This document shows positions 15,688 to 23,216 of a stretch of DNA of 64,000 nt, piece by piece. The notes under the pieces are model-generated. The model ran no database searches. It saw only the letters and a program-made list of their open reading frames with translations, and was not told the origin of the DNA. This DNA is from an uncultured Bacteroidales bacterium. Its GTDB lineage: Bacteria > Bacteroidota > Bacteroidia > Bacteroidales > P3. Both the position numbers and the translations under genes were made by a program. Positions within the stretch are counted from its first letter, which is position 1. Every line of letters starts with the position of its first letter. Location: NCBI GenBank assembly GCA_900317125.1, contig ONFR01000010.1, forward strand, positions 1 to 64,000, given 5' to 3'.

Positions 15688-18600
15688 ATGAAACATATCC
15701 TGCAATATTGTATTTTGGGCGTGCTGTTGTGCTGCATGGGCTTTCAGTCTCATGCCAAAGAGCAGCAGTTTACCTTAAAGTCGCCCGACGGAAAACTGGT
15801 AAGCCATATCGTCGCTACCGCCGAGAATGAAATCACCTACGACATCGTATACAATGGGGTGACGATTATGTTGCCGTCGCACGTGGGGATGAACCGTGAA
15901 TACGGCAAGACCGTCACGGGTGCCATGCCGGTGACCAAATCATTCACCAGCGTTATCGACGAGACGGTCTCATCGCCTTTCACCCGCCAGGCAACCATGC
16001 GCAACCATTGCAACCAGTTGACATTACAGATAGGGAAAGACCTCAATCTCGTTTTCCGTGCCTACAACGAGGGCATTGCCTACCGCTACCAGATTGTGAA
16101 GCCTTGCAATGTGCGCTTCGAGAAGGTGGAGTACAACTTTGCAGGCGACTATGATGCCACGGTGCCCTATGTGATTAACTTCGACGAGAACAACCACGAC
16201 ATCCAGTTCTCCTCGTCGTTTGAGAACCTCTACGTCACGCTGCCACTCTCCAAGATGGACACGCGTAGGCTTTGCTTCCTCCCCTTGCTGGTACATGCTT
16301 CACATGGGGTGAAGGTGTGCCTCACAGAGTCGACACTGATAAACTATCCGGGCCTCTATCTCGGAGCCCACACCGCTCCGGCTGGCGACACCCCTGCAGG
16401 GGTGCGGTTGGAGGGCGAACATGCCCGCTATCCCAAGACCCTTGAGCAGGGTGGCCACAACAACCTGCAGATGCTCGTAAAGGAACGCGAGGACTATATC
16501 GCCAAGGTGGACAAGCTCTCTGTCTTGCCCTGGCGCATTGCCATGGTGGCCAAGAACAGTGCCGACCTGGCCATGAACAACCTGAGCTACCTTTTGGGTG
16601 AGCCTTGCAAGGTGCAAGACCTTAGCTGGATTAAACCCGGCAAGGTGGCATGGGACTGGTGGAATAACTGGAACCTCTCCGGCGTGAACTTCAAAGCAGG
16701 CATCAATAACGATACGTATAAGTATTACATTGATTTTGCCTCACGAAACGGCATTGAATATGTCATCCTCGACGAAGGTTGGGCAGTGAACGGTAAGGCC
16801 GACCTCTTCCAAGTGGTGCCTGAAATCGACCTGCCTATGTTGACCCAGTATGCCAAGGAACGCAACGTGGGGCTGATACTTTGGGCGGGTTATTACGCTT
16901 TCGACCGCGATATGGAGCATGTGTGCCAGCATTACAGCGAGATGGGCATCAAGGGCTTCAAGATTGATTTCATGGATCGCGACGACCAGATTGTCACTCA
17001 GTTCTACGAGCGTGCCGCCAATATGTGTGCCAAGTATCACCTACTGGTCGACTTCCACGGTGCTTTCAAGCCCGCAGGACTCAACCGCACTTATCCCAAT
17101 GTGCTCAACTTCGAGGGTGTGGCAGGACTGGAGCAGTTGAAATGGGCTCCCGCCACATGGAATCAGGTGCAGTACGACACCGAGATTCCTTTCATCCGTC
17201 AGGCAGCAGGCCCAATGGACTACACCCAGGGTGCCATGCACAACGCTGCAAAAGGCTGTTACAGCCCCTGCTGGAGCGAGCCCATGAGCCAAGGCACCCG
17301 TTGCCACCAGCTGGCGCTCTATGTGGTGCTGGAATCGCCGCTGAATATGCTATGCGACTCACCCACCAATTACGAGAAGGAACCCGCCTACACCCGTTTT
17401 GTGGCGTCCCTCCCCACGGTGTGGGATGAGACTATTGTGTTGCAAGGCGAGGTGGGCGAATATATCGTCACCGCCCGACGCAAGGGCGACACTTGGTATG
17501 TGGGCGGCATCACCAACTGGACAGAACGCGACATTACTGTGGATATTCCCCGCCTGATTGCCGCTTCCGGCAAGGCTTCGAAATACGATGTGGTACTCTA
17601 TTCCGATGGCAAGAACGCCCACCGCAAGGGCAGCGACTACAGCAGACGGGAGATGAGTCGTTTCTCAGGTCCTCTGCTGGTGCATCTGGCTCCCGGTGGC
17701 GGTTTCCTTGCAAAACTGACCCCTGCCGAAGAAATGGTGATGGACGGTGTGTCGGAGTTGTACAAGAAGAGACTGTTTGCACCGGGTGATTATGGCTCCA
17801 CCAATTACCGGATTCCCGCCATCTGCACCATGCCCGATGGCTCGTTGCTGGCGGTGAACGACAAGCGCAAGTTCAACGAGAGCGACCTCCCGCAGGATAT
17901 CGATGTGGTGTGCCGTCGCAGCACCGACAATGGCCGCACTTGGTCAGAGCCCGTAACCATCGCCCGCGGAATGGGCAAAGATCGCGGCTTTGGCGACCCC
18001 GCGCTGGTGGTGTGCGCCAACGGCGATGTGCTATGCCTTTTTGCCGGGCATAACGGTTTCTTCCAATCGACAGAACAGAACCCCATCCGCAACTTTGTCT
18101 GCCGCAGCAAGGACAACGGTATCACCTGGTCGCAGCCACAGGACATCACCTCAATCGTATGGGGTAGCAAAGCGCTTAACCCCGCCTGCAAGGAATACAA
18201 TGGAGCCTTTGTCACCAGCGGCAACGGCCTCCGCCTCGCCAAGGGGCCGCATGCCGGCAGGGTGCTTTTTGTGGCATCTCTATCCAGTGCGACGACCGTG
18301 GCCGACAACTTCGTCATCTACTCCGACGACAACGGCTATACGTGGCAAGTCTCCGACCGCGCTTTTGTCGGTGGCAACGAGGCCAAACTCATAGAGCGTG
18401 AAGATGGGTCGGTGCTGATGAGCGTCCGTCAACATGGGCCGCGTGGCTACAATATCTCCACCGATGGCGGCCACTCATGGGGCAAGCAAGGCTATTGGCC
18501 TGAAATGTCCGTCACTTCATGCAACGGCGAACTGCTGCGCTATCGTGTCGGTGACAAGAGTGTGCTGCTGCACTCCATCAACAACTCCATGAAGCGCGAA

Positions 18601-18786
18601 GATGTGAGTCTTTTTGTCAGCTACGACGAGGGCCGCACATGGCAGAATCCCATCCTGCTCTGTCCGGGTCCCTCGGTTTACTCATCCATGACCCTCCTGC
18701 CCGATGGGTCGATAGGCATGTATGTAGAGCTGAATCCCTCGGGGGCATGCGAATTGTGGTACTATAATTTCCGTCTCGATTTATGA
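15688..18786 (+). CDS. GH97 glycosidase fused to a GH33 sialidase domain
   Basis: A 1032-residue secreted enzyme. The signal peptide ends around MGFQSHAKEQQ. Residues about 25-690 are GH97 (SusB family): an N-terminal beta-sandwich, then a barrel with VAWDWWNNWN (near 320), VILDEGWAVNG (near 361), GFKIDFMDRDDQ (near 426) and VLNFEGVAGLE (near 474). The Asp in KIDFMDRDD fits the retaining alpha-galactosidase branch rather than the inverting glucosidase branch, an inference. From about 706 a sialidase beta-propeller begins: YRIPAI plus five Asp boxes such as STDNGRTW, SKDNGITW, SDDNGYTW, STDGGHSW and SYDEGRTW. So one polypeptide may remove alpha-galactose and sialic acid. The stop overlaps the subtilase start by 4 bp. 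Confidence 0.9.
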   Translation: MKHILQYCILGVLLCCMGFQSHAKEQQFTLKSPDGKLVSHIVATAENEITYDIVYNGVTIMLPSHVGMNREYGKTVTGAMPVTKSFTSVIDETVSSPFTRQATMRNHCNQLTLQIGKDLNLVFRAYNEGIAYRYQIVKPCNVRFEKVEYNFAGDYDATVPYVINFDENNHDIQFSSSFENLYVTLPLSKMDTRRLCFLPLLVHASHGVKVCLTESTLINYPGLYLGAHTAPAGDTPAGVRLEGEHARYPKTLEQGGHNNLQMLVKEREDYIAKVDKLSVLPWRIAMVAKNSADLAMNNLSYLLGEPCKVQDLSWIKPGKVAWDWWNNWNLSGVNFKAGINNDTYKYYIDFASRNGIEYVILDEGWAVNGKADLFQVVPEIDLPMLTQYAKERNVGLILWAGYYAFDRDMEHVCQHYSEMGIKGFKIDFMDRDDQIVTQFYERAANMCAKYHLLVDFHGAFKPAGLNRTYPNVLNFEGVAGLEQLKWAPATWNQVQYDTEIPFIRQAAGPMDYTQGAMHNAAKGCYSPCWSEPMSQGTRCHQLALYVVLESPLNMLCDSPTNYEKEPAYTRFVASLPTVWDETIVLQGEVGEYIVTARRKGDTWYVGGITNWTERDITVDIPRLIAASGKASKYDVVLYSDGKNAHRKGSDYSRREMSRFSGPLLVHLAPGGGFLAKLTPAEEMVMDGVSELYKKRLFAPGDYGSTNYRIPAICTMPDGSLLAVNDKRKFNESDLPQDIDVVCRRSTDNGRTWSEPVTIARGMGKDRGFGDPALVVCANGDVLCLFAGHNGFFQSTEQNPIRNFVCRSKDNGITWSQPQDITSIVWGSKALNPACKEYNGAFVTSGNGLRLAKGPHAGRVLFVASLSSATTVADNFVIYSDDNGYTWQVSDRAFVGGNEAKLIEREDGSVLMSVRQHGPRGYNISTDGGHSWGKQGYWPEMSVTSCNGELLRYRVGDKSVLLHSINNSMKREDVSLFVSYDEGRTWQNPILLCPGPSVYSSMTLLPDGSIGMYVELNPSGACELWYYNFRLDL

Positions 18787-20414
18787 AAAGACGTTTCCTG
18801 GCCTTCGCTCTGTTCTTGTTGATTGGAGGGGCCATGCTGCATGGCCAGCAAATGTATAAATATTGGGTTGCTTTTACCGACAAGGAGGGCACCCCTTTCC
18901 GCATAGACAGGCCGGAGCGCTTTCTCTCGCCCCGGGCGTTGGAACGGCGCCAGCGTTTCGGTATCGCCGTGGATAGTCTCGACCTCCCCGTCAACCCAAG
19001 CTATATTGCATCGCTGCGGCAGGCGGGCTTCACGGTACAGAACCGCTCCAAGTGGCTCAATGGGGTGGTGGTTTTCTCGCTTGGGAAGGTAGATATGGAC
19101 GATTTCGCCCCGTTCCCTTTTGTGGATACCGTTATCCTGTGCGACAACAGCAGTGTGTCGCTGCCCGACACCGAGGTTTCCAATTACGGCTACGAGCTGC
19201 CCCGTTTCCGCTCGCCCGAACCTTTCAGCGAGGAATATTATGCCGGGGCGCGTGTCCAAATCAGGCAGTTGGGAGGCAGGGCACTCCACGCTGCAGGCTT
19301 TCAGGGGCAGGGTGTCGTGATAGGCGTGTGTGATTGCGGCTTCCCCGGAGTGGACACGACGGCTATCTTTGCACCGATGCGCTCAGAAGGCAGGATTTTG
19401 GCCACACGCGACTTTGTATGGGCCAACGAGAACAATGTCTTCACGATGCACTCCCACGGCACGCATGTACTCTCCACCATGGCGGCCTTTGTCCCCGGCC
19501 TGTATGTGGGCACCGCCCCCAAGGCCTCGTACGTGCTTTGCCGCACAGAGAATCCCTTGACCGAAACACCTCTAGAGGAGTATAACTGGGTGGCGGCCGC
19601 GGAATATCTCGACAGCCTTGGGGCAGATGTGATAAGTACCTCGCTTGGCTATTTCAATTACGACGACAGCGCCTTCAGCTATACCCTTGCCGACCTCGAT
19701 GGTGCCACTGCACCTATCTCGCGCGGTGCTGCGGTGGCCACTACACGCGGGTTGCTTGTGGTCAATTCAGCCGGTAATGACGGCGAGGCTATTCCCCAGC
19801 ATCTCAATGTCCCTGCCGATGTGCCACAGGTGCTGACCGTGGGGGCTGTCGACAGTACAGGATTGCGTGCCCGCTTCAGCGCTCACGGCCCCACGGCCAC
19901 CGCCCACTGCAAGCCCGATGTGATGGCACTGGGCGAGAGGGTTCTTTCCGCCAGTCCCGACGGTCTTTTCAGGTACACCAATGGCACCTCTCTCGCTTGC
20001 CCTATCATGGCGGGGATGATGGCTTGCTTGATGCAGCGGTTTCCCGCATTGACGCCCGGCAACCTGTGCGACTCGGTGCGCGCCTGGGGGTCGCTGGCTG
20101 ACTCACCGTCCGACGAGATGGGGTATGGCCTCCCCGATTTCAGTCGCGCCTTGCGGACACCGGTTGCCATAAATGCCATGCCCGTTAAGCTGCCTTTCCG
20201 TCTCAGTCCCAATCCTGCCAAGGGGTGGGTGACGCTCTTGCTCGACGGCATGCCCGATGGGTGCAACATGGTGGTGACCGACATGATGGGCCGCACGGTG
20301 CTTAGCAGGCACATAAATCAAGCCGAAACGCGTATCTGCATCGATTCTTGGCCAGCAGGGACCTATTTCGTTCATGTCGACGGGAATGTCGCCAAACTGA
20401 TTGTGGGGCGCTGA
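18783..20414 (+). CDS. Subtilisin-like serine protease (S8) with T9SS sorting domain
   Basis: A 543-residue secreted protease. The signal peptide ends LHG followed by Gln-Gln. The catalytic triad is visible as Asp in VIGVCDCGFPGVD (near 183), His in MHSHGTHVLST (near 222) and Ser in NGTSLACPIMAGMMA (near 400); the usual DSG/DTG around Asp is DCG. N-terminal residues 25-140 look like an inhibitory propeptide-type domain common in Bacteroidales subtilases. The C-terminus (LSPNPAKGWVTLLL to GTYFVHVDGN) is a T9SS type A sorting domain, so it is exported to the surface. Its ATG overlaps the stop of the glycosidase fusion gene, suggesting coordinated breakdown of glycoproteins. Confidence 0.9.
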   Translation: MKRRFLAFALFLLIGGAMLHGQQMYKYWVAFTDKEGTPFRIDRPERFLSPRALERRQRFGIAVDSLDLPVNPSYIASLRQAGFTVQNRSKWLNGVVVFSLGKVDMDDFAPFPFVDTVILCDNSSVSLPDTEVSNYGYELPRFRSPEPFSEEYYAGARVQIRQLGGRALHAAGFQGQGVVIGVCDCGFPGVDTTAIFAPMRSEGRILATRDFVWANENNVFTMHSHGTHVLSTMAAFVPGLYVGTAPKASYVLCRTENPLTETPLEEYNWVAAAEYLDSLGADVISTSLGYFNYDDSAFSYTLADLDGATAPISRGAAVATTRGLLVVNSAGNDGEAIPQHLNVPADVPQVLTVGAVDSTGLRARFSAHGPTATAHCKPDVMALGERVLSASPDGLFRYTNGTSLACPIMAGMMACLMQRFPALTPGNLCDSVRAWGSLADSPSDEMGYGLPDFSRALRTPVAINAMPVKLPFRLSPNPAKGWVTLLLDGMPDGCNMVVTDMMGRTVLSRHINQAETRICIDSWPAGTYFVHVDGNVAKLIVGR

Positions 20415-20463
20415 ATATAGTCTGTTTTGTTAATAGATGGTCTAACGGAGTGGACTCGTTGCT

Positions 20464-21210
20464 TCAGCCGTGGATAAGCTGTGCCATGAGGATGGCGCAG
20501 GCCACGCTGGCGTTGAGCGATTCTGCCGTGCCTCCTACGTTGGGGATGGAGACCCGATGGGTGATGCATTCCTGCACCTCGGGACTGATGCCGCGGCTTT
20601 CGTTGCCGACCACCAGCACTGCCCCTTCTGCAGGAAGTTGCAGGGGCGTATGAGGACTCCAGATACTTTGGCCGTCGAGCAGTGCCCCGAAGACGGGTTT
20701 GCCGCAGCTGTTGAGATAATCGTGCAGGTCGGTATAGCTGACGGAGGTGCGGAACAGGCTCCCCATGGTGCTCTGCACCACTTTAGGATTGAAGCACGAT
20801 ACCGAGTCGGGGCTGCAGACGATGCGCCGAACACCGAACCAGTCGGCGGTGCGGATGATGGTGCCAAGGTTGCCGGGGTCCTGCAGGCGGTCGAGAGCCA
20901 GGACGAGGGACTGCCCCTCGGGGATAGCGGGAAGGTCGCGCTCCACCAGCATCCACACCTCGTTGGGTGTGGTCATGTGACTGAGTCGAGATAGGTTATC
21001 TTGCTCTACTTCATACACTTCGGCGTTTGTAGGAAGATTGGGGTGTTGTTCAAGCCACAATTTTGTGGCGCAGACCACCCTAACAGGGGCTTTTGCGGCC
21101 ATTGCCTCGTGGCACATTTTCACCCCTTCGACAACAAAAACACCAGCTTCTTTGCAGTGTTTTTGTTGCTTATATACAGACAGTTCCTTCAGTTTATTCT
21201 TAGATATCAT
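20464..21210 (-). CDS. SpoU/TrmH-family RNA 2'-O-methyltransferase
   Basis: A 248-residue protein starting MISKNKLKELSVYKQQKHCK, with an N-terminal RNA-binding domain (GVFVVEGVKMCHEAM) and the knotted SPOUT domain with motif 1 QDPGNLGTIIRTADWFGV, motif 2 VLVVGNESRGISPEV and motif 3 VSIPNVGGTAESLNASVA. These are the family's AdoMet and RNA-binding residues. It methylates a ribose in rRNA or tRNA; the target is not identifiable. The promoter box ends only 3 nt before the ATG, implying a leaderless transcript. Confidence 0.92.
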   Translation of the reverse strand: MISKNKLKELSVYKQQKHCKEAGVFVVEGVKMCHEAMAAKAPVRVVCATKLWLEQHPNLPTNAEVYEVEQDNLSRLSHMTTPNEVWMLVERDLPAIPEGQSLVLALDRLQDPGNLGTIIRTADWFGVRRIVCSPDSVSCFNPKVVQSTMGSLFRTSVSYTDLHDYLNSCGKPVFGALLDGQSIWSPHTPLQLPAEGAVLVVGNESRGISPEVQECITHRVSIPNVGGTAESLNASVACAILMAQLIHG

Positions 21211-21213
21211 AAG

Positions 21214-21222
21214 GCAAAGATA
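21214..21222 (-). promoter_or_regulatory. Promoter of the SpoU methyltransferase gene, leaderless
   Basis: TATCTTTGC on the minus strand is followed by CTT and the ATG at 21210. Since the -7 box ends about 4 nt before the transcription start, the start should fall at or next to the A of the ATG. Confidence 0.6.
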
Positions 21223-21266
21223 CAACTTTTTTTCAAATTAAATTTTGCCATGTCAGAAAAAAGTAG

Positions 21267-21275
21267 TAATTTTGC
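21267..21275 (+). promoter_or_regulatory. Promoter of tRNA-His
   Basis: TAATTTTGC with TTTTG at 21243-21247 at the right 19-20 bp spacing. The tRNA begins at 21297. Confidence 0.75.
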
Positions 21276-21296
21276 AGCCGATTTCCGAATCAGCAC

Positions 21297-21371
21297 GGTG
21301 GGCGTAGTTCAGCTGGTTAGAGCGCCAGATTGTGGATCTGGAGGTCGTGGGTTCGAGCCCCACCTCCCACC
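21297..21371 (+). tRNA. tRNA-His (anticodon GTG)
   Basis: A cloverleaf with anticodon loop TTGTGGA between CCAGA and TCTGG stems, T arm GTGGG-TTCGAGC-CCCAC, and D arm GTTCAGCTGGTTAGAGC. An extra G at 21297 pairs with the discriminator C at 21371, the G-1 hallmark of tRNA-His. In the acceptor stem position 6:67 is a C/U mismatch. CCA is not encoded. Confidence 0.93.
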
Positions 21372-21381
21372 CTCGGGAAAC

Positions 21382-21412
21382 AAAAAAGCAGACTTGAAAG
21401 TCTGCTTTTTTT
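21382..21412 (+). terminator. Terminator after tRNA-His
   Basis: GCAGACT (21388-21394) pairs with AGTCTGC (21399-21405), flanked by A-run and T-run, so it can also act for the convergent lipoprotein gene. Confidence 0.85.
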
Positions 21413-21420
21413 GTTTGTTT

Positions 21421-21954
21421 CTATCTCAACGCTGTGTGGTAGTGCATATTGCCTGTGATGGTTCCTGTGATGGTCCCCACTATCGGGACAACGGCACTGG
21501 CTGTCCCGCTTGCTGTGCTTGTCCAATCCATCACGCCGTTCACCGGAGCCGAAATCACAGGGTGTGAAAGGGCGGCTCTCAGCGAGGCCTTCACATTCAG
21601 GGTGTCGATGTCGAACTTGATGGTGTCGTTCTGCAGGTGAAGACCAAGCGTGTCGATGGTGCCGCGCAGGTACATGCCGTCCGAGCTGGACATGATGACT
21701 CCGTATTCCATAGCGGGGTCTTTCTTTATGGTGATGGTCTCAACATCCAGGTCGCGGTCGATAGGGATGTTGATACCTGCCACGGTGAAGATGAGGTCGG
21801 TGTGCCTTGTCATGAGGTAGGTGCCGAGATAAGGCTTGATGTCAATGGTGGGGACGGTAGGATTGTTGCCGCCGGGTGTGTCACTGGGGTCTTTTTCGCA
21901 GCCGCATGTCAGCATGGCGACAAAGGCCAGCAGGATAAAAGATAGCTTTTTCAT
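21421..21954 (-). CDS. Lipoprotein of unknown function
   Basis: A 177-residue protein with lipoprotein signal MKKLSFILLAFVAMLTCGC; the lipobox Cys is followed by EKDPSD, an acidic export-type signal of the kind that directs Bacteroidota lipoproteins to the surface. The mature part has a Pro/Gly linker (PSDTPGGNNPTVPT), then beta-strand-rich sequence with repeated T/V/I patterns and no catalytic motif I can recognise. It may be a calycin-like or sandwich-fold binding protein. It is the last gene of the leftward run. Confidence 0.7.
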   Translation of the reverse strand: MKKLSFILLAFVAMLTCGCEKDPSDTPGGNNPTVPTIDIKPYLGTYLMTRHTDLIFTVAGINIPIDRDLDVETITIKKDPAMEYGVIMSSSDGMYLRGTIDTLGLHLQNDTIKFDIDTLNVKASLRAALSHPVISAPVNGVMDWTSTASGTASAVVPIVGTITGTITGNMHYHTALR

Positions 21955-22039
21955 GATGTGTGATATTTTGTTTGTTTCCTTTATTTTTATTCTCTATAAC
22001 GAGGATAGGATTTCATTATTGTGTCGCGCTTGATTGTTT

Positions 22040-23185
22040 TTAGAGTTGGAAGAAGTGGGTTTTGTCCAATTCATTCCACATACGCAGGCGAAGAGAGAGC
22101 ATCTGTTGGTCATAGATATTCGAGTGCTGAGTTACTTCTACCTTGCCGTTGGGGAGTACCAAATGGTCCCAATGCACCATGTTGAGGCATTCTTGTGCTT
22201 GGTCGGGTGTGAGGACGCCGCCGAGGGCTTTCAGATAGTTGTCGGCAGTCTCGTAGCGCCACCAGCTTTTGCTGTTGGGGTTGCCCACTGCGGGGTCGGG
22301 GGTGTCGGTGCGGTATTTGGGCGAGAGCAGGTGGTTTGTGACAAGCATGTACTGCTGGTCGGAGGGTTTGCGCAGCACGAGTGTTTTCCACCCGTCTTCT
22401 TTGTCGAACTCGATGATGGCGCAGTCGCCGGAGGCGTCGGCTACCATGTAGTGGTATCCTGAACCGACAATGGAGTCGTGGCGCAGGTCTACGGTTGCCA
22501 GCAGGTTCAGGGCTTCGTCCACAGTGGCGCAGCGGTCAAGCCACAGGCGCATAATGATGCTTGTCCCCACGGAGTGTTTGCCGCTGTTTTGGTTGGCAGG
22601 TTGGTGGGGGAGTGCCATGATGGAGGTGCAGAGGCCTTTCTCGTTTATACCGTCGACCGGGGCATAGATGGCGGCAAGGCACAATATCTTTTTCTTAAAC
22701 GAGGTGGGCAGGGATTCCAGGTTGTAGCCGAAGTGGGACATGTCGCTTGCCGCCATGGAGGCATAGCCGTTCTTTGGGCGGGAGATGGTGACCAGGGTGG
22801 GGTTGGCGAAATAATCGTAGTTGCGACCGTATAGGAATCCTTTGCCTGTTGCGTTCTTGACCTGGAAACTGGTGCAATTGAATGTCTCCAGTTTGCCGTT
22901 TTCGTCGGCTACCTGTGCGCTCTTCCCTTTGATGGGGATACCTTTGCCAATCTTGGCGGTGACGTAGTTGAGCAGTTCGGCGTTCTGGTCTACATTGCGT
23001 TCAATGATTTCGTCGAGGTCGTACGAGGCTTTGTACTCCATGGCATAGAGGTAGGGGTTGCCGTCCACCTGTTTCAGTGATGCAAGTGTCCGTATTTCTC
23101 CGCCCCACAGACACCATACAATTACGGCCAGGGCAAGGATGATTGAGATTAAGACAATCAGGATGATTTTTATTGCTTTCTTCAT
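22040..23185 (-). CDS. Membrane-anchored Ntn-hydrolase (linear amide C-N hydrolase-like)
   Basis: A 381-residue protein with an N-terminal membrane anchor (residues 4-29) and a catalytic domain in the C45/C59 Ntn-hydrolase group. The presumed nucleophile is the Cys in FNCTSFQV (near residue 103), followed by GRNYDYFANPTLVTISRP, a typical substrate-pocket segment, and later APVDGINEKGLCTSIMAL and SGYHYMVADASGDCAIIEF. Members cleave linear amides such as bile-salt, penicillin or acyl-homoserine-type bonds, often after self-cleavage before the Cys. The substrate here is unknown. It lies between a lipoprotein gene and the DUF2723 gene. Confidence 0.82.
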   Translation of the reverse strand: MKKAIKIILIVLISIILALAVIVWCLWGGEIRTLASLKQVDGNPYLYAMEYKASYDLDEIIERNVDQNAELLNYVTAKIGKGIPIKGKSAQVADENGKLETFNCTSFQVKNATGKGFLYGRNYDYFANPTLVTISRPKNGYASMAASDMSHFGYNLESLPTSFKKKILCLAAIYAPVDGINEKGLCTSIMALPHQPANQNSGKHSVGTSIIMRLWLDRCATVDEALNLLATVDLRHDSIVGSGYHYMVADASGDCAIIEFDKEDGWKTLVLRKPSDQQYMLVTNHLLSPKYRTDTPDPAVGNPNSKSWWRYETADNYLKALGGVLTPDQAQECLNMVHWDHLVLPNGKVEVTQHSNIYDQQMLSLRLRMWNELDKTHFFQL

Positions 23186-23216
23186 GATAAATAATTTTGA
23201 ATTTGTTGATGATGAT

